From: Gilliamella intestini
GTDB lineage: Bacteria; Pseudomonadota; Gammaproteobacteria; Enterobacterales; Orbaceae
NCBI RefSeq assembly: GCF_900094935.1
Contig: NZ_FMBA01000021.1
Coordinates: 1-39,320 of the forward strand
Direction of reading: 5' to 3'
Length of the DNA stretch: 39,320 bases
A program made the position numbers and the translations under genes. This document shows positions 1-7,833 of the stretch, piece after piece. Position 1 is the first letter of the stretch; every line of letters starts with the position of its first letter. The notes beneath the pieces were generated by a model. That model was not told the DNA's origin. It did no database searches and saw nothing but the letters and a program-made list of their open reading frames with translations.

Positions 1-260
1 TTTAGAATATCGTTTTCCATACGGAGTTGTTTAAGCTCTTTGCGCAACGCGATTAGCTCTTGCTCTTGTGGACTGCGATTATCTTTTGTTTTAAATGAGC
101 CGCTTTGGCTTGATTGCGTTATCCAACGGTCCAATGCTGATGGTGTCAAATCATATTCTGCAACGATTTCACTACGTGATTTACCATGTTGATAAAGACT
201 AACCATTTGGTGTTTAAAATCATCTGTGAATGTTCGTCTTTTGCGTTTAATCTTATTCAT
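1..260 (-). CDS. IS3-family transposase OrfA, partial
   Basis: The open frame starts at ATG 260 behind a good ribosome binding site (AAGGAAC, 5-6 bases upstream) and runs off the window after about 86 residues. The N-terminus is basic (MNKIKRKRRTF). It is followed by a helix-turn-helix of the HTH_Tnp_1 type (a stretch with TPSALDRWI) and then the start of a leucine-rich coiled coil (ELIALRKELKQLRMEN). That order, basic tail, HTH, leucine zipper, is typical of IS3-family OrfA, which binds the terminal repeats and is joined to OrfB by frameshifting. The assignment to the family is firm; the subgroup is not. Confidence 0.85.
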   Translation of the reverse strand, partial: MNKIKRKRRTFTDDFKHQMVSLYQHGKSRSEIVAEYDLTPSALDRWITQSSQSGSFKTKDNRSPQEQELIALRKELKQLRMENDIL

Positions 261-330
261 ATTTGTTCCTTTTTTAGTTGTGATAAGTTTACCTCACCCC
301 TTAAAAAAGTTGTATGATTTAGTGTAGCCA
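1..330 (-). mobile_element. IS3-family insertion sequence, end of element, cut by window edge
   Basis: The minus strand carries the start of an IS3-type OrfA (260 to 1) preceded by a probable terminal sequence. Read on the minus strand, the terminus begins TGGCTACACTAAATCATAC at 330 and continues into a T-run and AAGGGG, which resembles IS3-subgroup ends as I remember them. The remainder of the element, including OrfB, is outside the window. The boundary at 330 is inferred from the TG terminus and because a genomic repeat (copy 1, 335-361) begins just beyond it. Confidence 0.7.
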
Positions 331-334
331 ATCC

Positions 335-361
335 AAAAATATTCAGGATTCTATACCGTCT
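335..361 (+). repeat. Interspersed repeat, copy 1 (truncated by the IS)
   Basis: This copy carries the conserved core ATATTCAGGATTCTATACCG. Only the right part is present: the left flank seen in other copies (TTTTTGTAAA) is replaced by the IS end at 330, so the IS landed in or beside this repeat. The other copies are at 1383-1496, 20549-20739 and 30740-30841. Confidence 0.75.
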
Positions 362-587
362 GGAGATTAAAAAATAAAAAGAATGATGCTTGCTTTTAAT
401 TAAGATATTGCATAATTAACAAATACCTGAAAATAAAAAACAAAACATTAAGCAATTTCTTAAAAAACACTTTATGATTTTAGATGATTATTTTAACTAT
501 GATTGGTTACAGCTCGGCATTTTTCTAAACAATATTAGAAATTAGAATAAAAATGAAGTGATTGATGTAATTATAACCTATTTAATC

Positions 588-616
588 TTGACGGCTAATC
601 AGGCCAATGCTAATAT
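588..616 (+). promoter_or_regulatory. Promoter of tRNA-Cys
   Basis: A -35 box TTGACG (588-593) and a -10 box TAATAT (611-616) are separated by 17 bases. The start would fall near 623, about 20 bases before the tRNA. A GC-containing stretch (GCAGCC) just after the -10 box is typical of growth-rate-controlled stable RNA promoters. Seen by eye only. Confidence 0.7.
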
Positions 617-643
617 TTGCAGCCTATCTAGATAGACCTTTAG

Positions 644-717
644 GGCGCGTTGGCAGAGTGGCCATGCTGCGGATTGCAAATCCGTCTACCTCGGTTCGAC
701 TCCGGGACGCGCCTCCA
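644..717 (+). tRNA. cysT: tRNA-Cys (GCA)
   Basis: The acceptor stem GGCGCGT pairs perfectly with ACGCGCC, with discriminator T and an encoded CCA (715-717). The anticodon stem-loop reads GGATTGCAAATCC, giving GCA in the loop. The T arm has the usual GGTTCGA. Length is 74 nt with CCA. In E. coli cysT sits between glyW and leuZ on one strand; here it is on the opposite strand to, and about 0.9 kb from, tRNA-Gly and tRNA-Leu. Confidence 0.97.
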
Positions 718-807
718 TTCCTTATAAAATTAATTATTATTTTTATTTATTATTTTAGTTATAATCATTTTTTCCAATTTTATAAACTTAACCTATCAGA
801 GCTTACT

Positions 808-999
808 ATGAGTTACTTTAATTATCATGCAAAAGCAAAAAGATTAATTAAGGATGGTTATCTTATTAGATATGAGTTTGTAGATAATTGGAATGGTATT
901 AAACCAGCTTTAGTTTTATATTTTAAAGACAGCAATCCGATGCCAATTAGAGAATATAAATGGAATGAATACTTATTATTGCTGAATAATAAATATTAA
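808..999 (+). CDS. Small conserved-looking protein of unknown function, 63 aa
   Basis: The frame is open from 607 but that part overlaps tRNA-Cys, so the first plausible start is ATG 808 (MSYFNYHAKAKRLIKDGYL). A weak GAG lies upstream. The protein is short, with a basic first half and an aromatic, acidic second half (PIREYKWNEYLLLL), and no signal peptide or membrane segment. It reminds me of a small gammaproteobacterial family that databases sometimes label thermostable hemolysin delta-VPH. That is memory only, and the label itself is doubtful. A real gene is likely from its clean composition and codon use; the function is unknown. Confidence 0.6.
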   Translation: MSYFNYHAKAKRLIKDGYLIRYEFVDNWNGIKPALVLYFKDSNPMPIREYKWNEYLLLLNNKY

Positions 1000-1041
1000 T
1001 TTTTATATTAATGGAGGGTTTAGAGGTAGGAAACAGCTACA

Positions 1042-1200
1042 ATGTTTACAATAATACGAGCCACTACAATTAAAATGAATGTTTTGTGCTTTATTTTGCT
1101 TTTCCTTAAACCCTATTCTTTGGCCTGTAAATACACCTTATCAAGCCTTTTATTTGATGATCGATACCGTAAGTTATCTTATCAAAAATTAAAATTTTAA
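1042..1200 (+). CDS. Doubtful small ORF with a hydrophobic N-terminus, 52 aa
   Basis: The frame runs from ATG 1042 to TAA 1198-1200. From an internal Met at codon 12 it reads MNVLCFILLFLKPYSLAC, which looks like a lipoprotein or secretion signal, followed by a basic tail (DDRYRKLSYQKLKF). No good ribosome binding site precedes either Met. It may be the remnant of a longer secreted protein. It has no recognisable homologue and could be chance. Confidence 0.2.
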   Translation: MFTIIRATTIKMNVLCFILLFLKPYSLACKYTLSSLLFDDRYRKLSYQKLKF

Positions 1201-1382
1201 AAATGAGGTAGATTTTTGAGTTAATTTTAAAAAAACTTTCATCCTTTCCAAAATATTAGATAGCAATCATCTTTATCATTTTATGGTTTTGATAATATTG
1301 TTGTTCATATTCTTTGCAATACCCAACCATTGGCTGAATGACGTCGTAGACGATTGTAATAAATTTAGATATGTTCAGATAG

Positions 1383-1496
1383 TGTTACTACCCCTTAAAG
1401 TAGTACAGCTATGTAATCACTATCGGGTATTTACTCGACTATTCATTTTTTATGATTAAATTTTTGTAAAAAATATTCAGGAGTCTATACCGTTTG
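1383..1496 (+). repeat. MITE-like interspersed repeat, copy 2 (about 114 bp)
   Basis: The left end, TGTTACTACCCCTTAAAG, looks like an IS3-family terminal repeat and resembles sequences at 20549 and 34742. The right end carries the conserved core AATATTCAGGAGTCTATACC. The internal part (CTATGTAATCACTAT, then TATTTACTCGACTATTCATT) matches copy 3 at 20656-20690 with few changes. The right end read backwards is weakly similar to the left end (CTCCTGAATA against CCCCTTAAAG). It has no coding capacity. Confidence 0.6.
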
Positions 1497-1654
1497 AAGT
1501 TTAAGAAAATAAAAATGTAATATGAAACTTTAATTAAGATGTGGCATAAACAAGCCAATATTTAGTGATTCAACGCATAGAAAACAAAAGTTTATTTATC
1601 AGTTATTTTCAATATTTACATATGCGTTAAGAAATTTTGTTAAGTTATAAAATT

Positions 1655-1730
<76 letters not shown>

Positions 1731-1748
1731 ATGAGAGTTGTTTGTTAG

Positions 1749-1836
1749 TGGTGCCCGGGGCGAGACTTGAACTCGCACGGCCAAAAAGGCCGAGGGATTT
1801 TAAATCCCTTGTGTCTACCGATTTCACCACCCGGGC
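1749..1836 (-). tRNA. leuZ: tRNA-Leu (UAA)
   Basis: This is a class II tRNA of 88 nt. Its acceptor stem GCCCGGG pairs with CCCGGGC and CCA is encoded. The anticodon stem-loop AGGGATTTAAAATCCCT gives UAA, and the long variable arm is CGGCCTTTTTGGCCG. It closely resembles E. coli leuZ. It is the first gene of a Leu-Gly pair on the minus strand. Confidence 0.97.
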
Positions 1837-1880
1837 TCAAAACTTATTACCTAAAGGTAATTGTGTTTTGAATGCTGTGC

Positions 1881-1908
1881 ATTTTACCCATCTTAATTTT
1901 TCCGTCAA
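1881..1908 (-). promoter_or_regulatory. Promoter of the tRNA-Leu/tRNA-Gly operon
   Basis: On the minus strand, TTGACG (1908-1903) and TAAAAT (1886-1881) are 16 bases apart. The start would lie about 38 bases before tRNA-Leu. The arrangement, including the TTGACG hexamer, matches that seen upstream of tRNA-Cys. Confidence 0.65.
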
Positions 1909-2048
1909 CTAAAAATTAAAAATTATTGTTTAACTGCTCAATGTTTGTCACTTTTTTATGACTTTTATTAATCTATCTATGAATATTAAAGTTACGGTCT
2001 GTTACTTTTCCCATAACGTTATCGGTATTTTAAAAACTTAAATATGAC

Positions 2049-2387
2049 TTAAACACTAAAAGATGAACCACAACCACACGTTGTTGTTGCATTGGGATTA
2101 TCAACCACAAAGCGAGAGCCTTGTAGACCTTCGACATAATCGATGGTACCGCCAACAAGATACTGCAAACTCATTGGGTCAATAACCAGTGATACACCGT
2201 TTTTTTCGATAGCAAGGTCGTCTTCGTTTACTTTTTCATCAAAGGTAAAACCGTACTGAAATCCGCTACATCCCCCACCTGTAATGTAAACTCTTAATTT
2301 AAGGTTTGGGTTTTCTTCTTCAGTGACAAGTGACTTGACTTTATTAGCGGCTGCATCAGTAAAGTTAATTGGTAAGGCATCGCTCAT
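2049..2387 (-). CDS. erpA: Iron-sulfur cluster insertion protein ErpA
   Basis: ErpA is an A-type carrier that hands Fe-S clusters to target enzymes, including IspG and IspH of isoprenoid synthesis. At 112 residues it has the family length and the three invariant cysteines: Cys40 in GGGCSGF and Cys104 and Cys106 in TTCGCGSSF near the C-terminus. The N-terminus ([17 protein letters not shown]) matches enteric ErpA rather than IscA or SufA. A good ribosome binding site (AGGAG) precedes the ATG. It is divergent from hemL across a 158-bp AT-rich gap; erpA and hemL are also close in E. coli. Confidence 0.96.
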   Translation of the reverse strand: MSDALPINFTDAAANKVKSLVTEEENPNLKLRVYITGGGCSGFQYGFTFDEKVNEDDLAIEKNGVSLVIDPMSLQYLVGGTIDYVEGLQGSRFVVDNPNATTTCGCGSSFSV

Positions 2388-2545
2388 ATTCTTCTCCTAA
2401 TATATTTATCTTAATATTATATACCTTTGCTAAATGAAAATACAAAATAGAAAACTTCTATCAAATAAATTTTGTTAGCTAGCTTGAATTTGTTTTGATT
2501 TTATGAATAAATACAACAAAATTTTTTAGAGAGATTATCTCAATT

Positions 2546-3838
2546 ATGCTAAATACTTTCAAATCAGAAACGCTTTATAATCAAGCCTTATCCGTTATGC
2601 CTGGTGGCGTTAATTCTCCTGTTCGTGCTTTTAATGGTGTGGGTGGCATACCTTTATTTATTGAGCGCGCAAACGGTGCATATATTTATGATGTGGATAA
2701 TAAAGCTTATATTGATTATGTCGGTTCTTGGGGGCCGATGATCCTTGGGCATAACGATCCCGATGTTGCCAATGCGGTAATTAATGCGGTGCGTAATGGT
2801 TTAAGTTATGGAGCTCCAACCGAAATTGAAACCAAAGTTGCCAATTTAGTGACGCAATTAATGCCTTCTATTGAAATGGTGAGAATGGTAAATTCGGGAA
2901 CCGAGGCTACTATGAGCGCCATACGTGTTGCACGTGGTTTTACTGGACGTGATAAGATTATTAAATTTGAAGGCTGTTATCACGGTCATGCTGATTATTT
3001 GTTAGTTAAAGCGGGGTCTGGTGCTCTTACTTTTGGACACCCAACGTCACCGGGTGTACCTGATGATTTTGTTAAACATACCTTAGTTTGTGATTATAAC
3101 AATTTAGAATCGGTCAAAAAACAATTTGAGCAATATCCTAACGATATCGCTGCCATTATTATTGAACCTGTCGCCGGCAATATGAACTGTGTACCGGCCA
3201 AAAAAGCGTTTTTACAAGGATTGCGTGAACTTTGTAATCAGTATGGTGCGTTATTAATTATTGATGAAGTGATGACAGGTTTTAGAGTCGCACTTAGTGG
3301 TGCTCAAGGTTATTATAATGTAGTGCCCGATTTAACTTGTTTAGGCAAGATTATTGGTGGCGGTATGCCTGTTGGGGCATTTGGAGGTCGTGCGGATATT
3401 ATGATGCAATTAGCACCAACTGGTCCAATATACCAAGCAGGGACCCTTTCAGGTAATCCTGTAGCAATGGCAGCAGGATATGCAACGTTAACGAAGTTGA
3501 TGGAAGTCGGTATATATCAGGAGCTAGAAAATAAAACTGCAGCACTTGCCGATGGTTTATTAGCGGTAGCAAAAAAGTATAATGTGCCATTAGTGGTGAA
3601 TTATGTAGGTGCGATGTTTGGATTATTCTTTACAACTGCTTCTGAAATAACCAGTTATCAAGATGTGATGCAGTGTAATATTGAATTATTCAAGAAATTC
3701 TATCATCATATGCTAAATGAAGGTGTTTATTTTGCACCGTCAGCTTTCGAAGCTGGTTTCATGTCACTTAAGCACACAGACAAAGAGATCAATCATACCA
3801 TTGATGCAGCAAGTCGTTTTTTTAATAACTTAGTTTAG
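2546..3838 (+). CDS. hemL: Glutamate-1-semialdehyde 2,1-aminomutase HemL
   Basis: HemL is a PLP enzyme that turns glutamate-1-semialdehyde into 5-aminolevulinate in the C5 pathway of haem synthesis. The 430-residue length is standard. Visible marks are the N-terminal [12 protein letters not shown], the cofactor region [16 protein letters not shown] (around residue 116), the [10 protein letters not shown] segment, [10 protein letters not shown] with the PLP-contacting Asp, and the Schiff-base lysine Lys268 in [17 protein letters not shown]. The start ATG at 2546 follows a GAGAG sequence. There is no clear terminator before bcp 61 bases downstream, so some read-through is possible. Confidence 0.97.
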   Translation: MLNTFKSETLYNQALSVMPGGVNSPVRAFNGVGGIPLFIERANGAYIYDVDNKAYIDYVGSWGPMILGHNDPDVANAVINAVRNGLSYGAPTEIETKVANLVTQLMPSIEMVRMVNSGTEATMSAIRVARGFTGRDKIIKFEGCYHGHADYLLVKAGSGALTFGHPTSPGVPDDFVKHTLVCDYNNLESVKKQFEQYPNDIAAIIIEPVAGNMNCVPAKKAFLQGLRELCNQYGALLIIDEVMTGFRVALSGAQGYYNVVPDLTCLGKIIGGGMPVGAFGGRADIMMQLAPTGPIYQAGTLSGNPVAMAAGYATLTKLMEVGIYQELENKTAALADGLLAVAKKYNVPLVVNYVGAMFGLFFTTASEITSYQDVMQCNIELFKKFYHHMLNEGVYFAPSAFEAGFMSLKHTDKEINHTIDAASRFFNNLV

Positions 3839-3899
3839 ATGTATGGCACTTTTTATATTTCCAATTAAAAATTAAACTATTAAAATAGGTAATAATCAT

Positions 3900-4376
3900 A
3901 TGGTTAATCCACTTAAAGAAGGTGAAAAAGCACCTCAGTTTTCGTTGCCAGACCAAGATGGGGAGCTAGTAAGCTTGAAGGACTTTAAAGGTCACCGTGT
4001 TTTAATTTATTTTTACCCAAAAGCGATGACGCCTGGTTGCACTGTGCAAGCATGTAATTTGCGTGATTGTGCTGATGACTTTAAAAAATATAATGTAGCG
4101 ATACTTGGAATTAGTACCGATAAACCAGAAAAGTTATCTCGATTTACCGAAAAAGAGCTGTTAAATTTTACATTGCTTTCTGACGAAAATCATGAAGTTG
4201 CTCAAGCATTTGGTACTTGGGGTGAAAAAGAGTTTATGGGCAAAACCTATGATGGTATTCACCGTATTAGCTTTTTAATTGGCAAAGACGGGAAGATCGA
4301 AAAAGTATTTGATGATTTTAAAACTGCTAACCATCATGAGGTGGTTTTAGATTATCTTAAAAACCACCCTAAGTAA
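3900..4376 (+). CDS. bcp: Thiol peroxidase of the Bcp/PrxQ family
   Basis: Bcp reduces hydrogen peroxide and organic peroxides using thioredoxin as donor, in the cytoplasm. The 158-residue protein has the peroxidatic Cys47 in TPGCTVQAC and the resolving Cys52 five residues on, the PrxQ pattern. It also has FYPKAMTPG and the C-terminal region HRISFLIGKDG. AGGTAAT lies ahead of ATG 3900. A strong hairpin follows the stop, shared with the convergent permease gene. Confidence 0.95.
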   Translation: MVNPLKEGEKAPQFSLPDQDGELVSLKDFKGHRVLIYFYPKAMTPGCTVQACNLRDCADDFKKYNVAILGISTDKPEKLSRFTEKELLNFTLLSDENHEVAQAFGTWGEKEFMGKTYDGIHRISFLIGKDGKIEKVFDDFKTANHHEVVLDYLKNHPK

Positions 4377-4384
4377 TTACTTTG

Positions 4385-4419
4385 AATAAAAGCAGATTAA
4401 CCATTAATCTGCTTTTATT
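4385..4419. terminator. Bidirectional terminator between bcp and perM
   Basis: A perfect 16-bp stem (4385-4400 with 4404-4419) closes a CCA loop. The core is AGCAGATTAA / TTAATCTGCT, with A-runs on one side and T-runs on the other, so it can work in both directions. It overlaps the stop codon of the minus-strand gene. Confidence 0.85.
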
Positions 4420-5488
4420 CACCATTTACGTTATTTAATTCATCTGGCTTTGGCCATGCATTTATGATTGCTTTAACCAATGTAGCCAAAGGTATTGCAA
4501 AAAATATTCCCCAAAATCCCCATAAACCACCAAATACAATCACCGCTAAAATAATTACTAATGGATGTAAATTAAGTTTTTCAGAAAATAAGCAAGGTAC
4601 CAATAAATTACCATCTAATGCTTGTATTAATACATAGAAAAACAACAAATAACCAAATTGTGCGCTTAATCCCCATTGAAATAGCGCAATTAATACAACC
4701 GGAATACTTGAAATAATAATACCAACGTAAGGCACTAATACAGATAATCCTACAAGCACGGCTAATAAAAGTCCATAATCTAAACCAAAGTACCAAAAAG
4801 GAATATAGACACAAATGGATAAAATAATTATATGTAGTACATTGCCTACTATATAATTGGATATTTGCATATCCATTTCAGCAGCAACTTTGTTTAAAAT
4901 TGTACGATTTTTAGGTAAAATTTTTGAACAATACCCCCATATTTTAGCTTTATCTTTTAATAAAAAGAACATCATGATGGGTACTAAGACTGCATTAATT
5001 GCAACTGAAACTAACCCTAATAAAGAGACAATTGAAAATTGCAATAATGAGTTACCTGTTTGTACAGCTTTGTTAGTAATACCTTGGATTATTGAGTCAA
5101 ATAAGCGTACATCGATCAATTCTGGATAGTGCTGAGGCAAAGTGGTTAAAAAATTGTTAGCAAAATTTAGCATGTTTGGAATATTGGTGATTAAGCTAAT
5201 GCTTTGCTGCCAAATTAATGGTAATAAGATCATAAATCCAATTAATACAATCATCAAAAAAAGCAGTAATACCATTACCACAGCAAGCGTTCTTGGAATA
5301 TTTTTTTTGTGTAAAAAGTTGACTGGCCTATCAAGCAAATAAGAAAGTACAATCGCGATTAAAACAGGTAGCAGAATTTTATTGAAAAAATAGATGATGA
5401 TAAATAGACTAATAATTACAACCATTAACGAAACAACATGCGGATCGCTAAAGCGTTTTTTATACCATTCAATAAACATTTTTAACAT
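4415..5488 (-). CDS. perM: PerM / AI-2E transporter family membrane protein
   Basis: This 357-residue protein has the AI-2E exporter family (UPF0118) layout: an N-terminal cluster of transmembrane helices (about 15-50 and 65-95), a soluble stretch around 95-150, then five or so further helices. Family marks include YLLDRPVNFL near the start, the segment SNYIVGNVLHIIIL, and the C-terminal GGLWGFWGIFFAIPLATLV. It matches enteric PerM, whose substrate is not settled; members have been linked to AI-2 or ion export. It lies 49 bases downstream of the YjgR gene on the same strand and may be co-transcribed with it. Confidence 0.85.
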   Translation of the reverse strand: MLKMFIEWYKKRFSDPHVVSLMVVIISLFIIIYFFNKILLPVLIAIVLSYLLDRPVNFLHKKNIPRTLAVVMVLLLFLMIVLIGFMILLPLIWQQSISLITNIPNMLNFANNFLTTLPQHYPELIDVRLFDSIIQGITNKAVQTGNSLLQFSIVSLLGLVSVAINAVLVPIMMFFLLKDKAKIWGYCSKILPKNRTILNKVAAEMDMQISNYIVGNVLHIIILSICVYIPFWYFGLDYGLLLAVLVGLSVLVPYVGIIISSIPVVLIALFQWGLSAQFGYLLFFYVLIQALDGNLLVPCLFSEKLNLHPLVIILAVIVFGGLWGFWGIFFAIPLATLVKAIINAWPKPDELNNVNGE

Positions 5489-5537
5489 TAAAATACTCCT
5501 ACTTTACTAACTTTTGAGAGTAATAAACTCTAATTAA

Positions 5538-7058
5538 TTATTTTTTAAAACCACCCAATATACCACGAGTGATCTGTTTGCCAATTTGATTAACAACTTG
5601 TCTTGTTGCGCTTTTGGCAATTTGTTGGGTTATGCCATCATGTTGCCCACCTTTTGGTCCTTTAGAACCAAAAAGGAGTGTGCTTAAAAAATTTAGCAAT
5701 CCGCCATTATTTTGTTTATTATTAGTATCATCACTTTTGTCATCACTACTATTGTTATCTTGATTAGGTATATTATTTAACGAAAACCCAGCTTTTAATA
5801 CTTCATAAGCCGATTGCCTATCTAAAGTTTGTGCATATTTATGATAAAAACGAGATTGATGAATAATTGATGCTTGGTTATCTGGCGACATTGCACCCAT
5901 TTTTGAACTTGGTGCAATAATATAACCACGCTCAACCATGTTTGGACGGCCTTTTTCGTCTAGAAACGAAATAAGCGCTTCACCGACGCCAAGTTCCATA
6001 ATCGCTTTTTCAGTGTCAAAACTTGGATTGGCTCGCATAGTTTGAGCGGCTGTTTTTACTGCTTTTTGGTCTTTAGGTGTAAATGCACGCAAAGCGTGTT
6101 GTACACGATTACCTAATTGCCCTAAGATCGTATCTGGGATATCAGTCGGATTTTGAGAAGCAAAATAAACGCCCACACCTTTAGAGCGAATTAAGCGCAC
6201 TACTTGTTCTATTTTTTGTAATAATGCGGGGGAAATATCGTTAAAAAGAAGATGAGCTTCGTCAAAAAAGAAAACAAGTTTAGGCTTATCAAGATCGCCG
6301 ACTTCTGGCAAATGCTCAAAAAGTTCTGACAATAGCCACAATAAAAAGACTGAATATAATTTTGGCGAGTTATATAACTTTTCGGCCGATAAGATGTTAA
6401 TTATACCGTAACCTTCAGAATTAACTTGTATTAAATCTTGAATGTTAAGCATTGGTTCACCAAGAAAAAATTCGGCACCTTGTTGTTCTAGAGTTAACAA
6501 TCCACGTTGGATTGCACCAATTGACGATAACGAAATGTTTCCATATTGTGCGGTAAATTTTTTAGCGTTATCACCAACAAATTGAATTAATGCTCGAAGA
6601 TCTTTAAAGTCAATTAATAATAAATTGTTATCATCAGCGATTTTAAATATCAACTGTAATACACCTGATTGAACATTATTTAAATCAAGTAATCGACTAA
6701 GTAAAATCGGTCCTATGTCCGACACTGTACTGCGAACGGGTATTCCTTTTTCAGCAAAAACATCCCACAACTCAATCGGTGATGAATCGGACTGCCAATC
6801 ATTTACTTCTATGCTAGCTAAGCGAGCTTGTAACTTTTCAGATAATATACCCTTCTCTCCGATACCAGTCAGATCGCCTTTTACATCGGCAAGAAAAACG
6901 GGCACACCAATTTTCGAAAAACCTTCGGCCATTTTTTGTAGTGTGACTGTTTTACCTGTACCTGTTGCGCCAGTAATTAAACCATGACGATTAGCTAGTG
7001 CCGCTATAATAGATAAATCTTTACCTTGGCTTTTGGCAATTACAATTGATTCACTCAT
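5538..7058 (-). CDS. yjgR: HerA-like ATPase of the DUF853 family (YjgR-type)
   Basis: The 506-residue protein is a P-loop ATPase related to HerA/FtsK-type translocases. The Walker A motif GATGTGKT is at residues 30-37, and a Walker B-like [13 protein letters not shown] lies near residue 260. [19 protein letters not shown] and [17 protein letters not shown] follow, both typical of DUF853. A low-complexity Asn/Asp/Ser linker ([19 protein letters not shown]) precedes a short basic Gly-rich tail. The family's cellular role is not well defined; a DNA-related motor is only inferred from the ATPase fold. Confidence 0.88.
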   Translation of the reverse strand: MSESIVIAKSQGKDLSIIAALANRHGLITGATGTGKTVTLQKMAEGFSKIGVPVFLADVKGDLTGIGEKGILSEKLQARLASIEVNDWQSDSSPIELWDVFAEKGIPVRSTVSDIGPILLSRLLDLNNVQSGVLQLIFKIADDNNLLLIDFKDLRALIQFVGDNAKKFTAQYGNISLSSIGAIQRGLLTLEQQGAEFFLGEPMLNIQDLIQVNSEGYGIINILSAEKLYNSPKLYSVFLLWLLSELFEHLPEVGDLDKPKLVFFFDEAHLLFNDISPALLQKIEQVVRLIRSKGVGVYFASQNPTDIPDTILGQLGNRVQHALRAFTPKDQKAVKTAAQTMRANPSFDTEKAIMELGVGEALISFLDEKGRPNMVERGYIIAPSSKMGAMSPDNQASIIHQSRFYHKYAQTLDRQSAYEVLKAGFSLNNIPNQDNNSSDDKSDDTNNKQNNGGLLNFLSTLLFGSKGPKGGQHDGITQQIAKSATRQVVNQIGKQITRGILGGFKK

Positions 7059-7265
7059 GGGGTTACCCCTTATTAATTTGTGTTAAAAAATATTGTTATA
7101 AGGTTGAATCTATCACAAGAACAATTTTGTTATAAAAACAGTTTATTTATAAAACAGCCTATTTATAAAAATAATTTCTCTATGAAAAGAGTTAATAATA
7201 TTGTATTCTGAATTAGCAATAGTCGCTATTGTTATTATTCCATCTAGCCAAAATAAGGAGGCTTT

Positions 7266-7496
7266 ATGTTTCCAGAATATCGAGAAATCATTTCTAAATT
7301 AAAAAATACCGATTTACGTTTTCAAAAATTGTTTGATCAACATAATGAACTCGATCAAAAAATCAAAAACATTGAATCTGGCATTATTGTCAACACAACC
7401 GAAACGATAGAGGCGTTAAAAAAACAAAAACTAAAACTTAAAGACGAAATTTATGAAATTTTGAAAAAAGCATCTGATACAATAGAGAACATATAG
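7266..7496 (+). CDS. YdcH-like coiled-coil protein (DUF465 family)
   Basis: A 76-residue, highly charged and probably fully helical protein. The opening MFPEYREIISKLKN and the following DLRFQKLFDQHNELDQKI are the hallmark of the YdcH/DUF465 family, and the later EALKKQKLKLKDEIYEIL is the family's second helix. The function is unknown. It has a strong ribosome binding site (AAGGAGG, 7254-7260) six bases before ATG 7266, suggesting high expression. It is divergent from the YjgR gene and ends at a strong terminator. Confidence 0.85.
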   Translation: MFPEYREIISKLKNTDLRFQKLFDQHNELDQKIKNIESGIIVNTTETIEALKKQKLKLKDEIYEILKKASDTIENI

Positions 7497-7551
7497 CCAA
7501 GTATCATTTGCAAAAATTTTAATTAATTGATTTATTATAAGAAATACAAAT

Positions 7552-7578
7552 AAAAAACCCCAATAACTGGGGTTTTTT
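7552..7578. terminator. Strong bidirectional terminator
   Basis: AAAAAACCCC (7552-7561) pairs perfectly with GGGGTTTTTT (7569-7578) around the loop AATAACT. The tails suit termination in both directions. It serves the YdcH-like gene on the plus strand and the small basic ORF on the minus strand. Confidence 0.92.
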
Positions 7579-7619
7579 ATTATCTTTAAACCTAACTGTT
7601 TATACTAACCATTTGGATT

Positions 7620-7700
7620 TTAATTATTTAGCTGCGCTTGTGCTTTTCTTTGTTTTCGGCTTTTGAGTAGCATAATTAAATTTTTATGTGGTTTTTTCAT
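7620..7700 (-). CDS. Candidate small basic protein, 26 aa
   Basis: Below usual ORF cut-offs, this frame reads MKKPHKNLIMLLKSRKQ and then RKAQAQLNN. It has a well placed AAGGAA eight to nine bases before ATG 7700 and a strong terminator 42 bases after the stop. Its clean context (own ribosome binding site and terminator) and biased composition, with about nine basic and no acidic residues, favour a real gene. It sits downstream of mgtA on the same strand, 134 bases past its stop, so it could share the transcript or have its own promoter. I do not recognise a family. It could be a small RNA-binding or ribosome-associated peptide, but that is speculation. Confidence 0.45.
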   Translation of the reverse strand: MKKPHKNLIMLLKSRKQRKAQAQLNN

Positions 7701-7833
7701 AGATTATTTCCTTTTGTTATAATTATATGGTTAATAAATTAATTTTTAATTACTTTTACTATATAAATTTTAGAATAGCTAAGCGACATTGATATCGCTT
7801 AGCGGTTATTGGTAATCAGTTGTTATTGGTGCA

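Larger units (their letters stand above)
1001..1654. other. Gene-poor stretch between the tRNA genes
   Basis: About 650 bases of AT-rich DNA hold one weak ORF candidate (1042-1200) and one MITE-like repeat (1383-1496). Between 1320 and 1375 the minus strand can be read as a short piece (IYYNRLRRHSANGW) that recalls the C-terminus of an IS3 OrfB, closed by stops on both sides. It is probably transposase debris. I see no other gene. Confidence 0.5.

Noticed and set aside
607-807. N-terminal extension of the small protein at 808-999
   Set aside because: It overlaps tRNA-Cys and its promoter; the ATG at 808 is the sensible start.
1320-1375. Minus-strand reading IYYNRLRRHSANGW as an IS3 OrfB end
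   Set aside because: Only about 14 residues between stops, and the nearby IS-like end at 1383 points away from it; too short to call as a feature.
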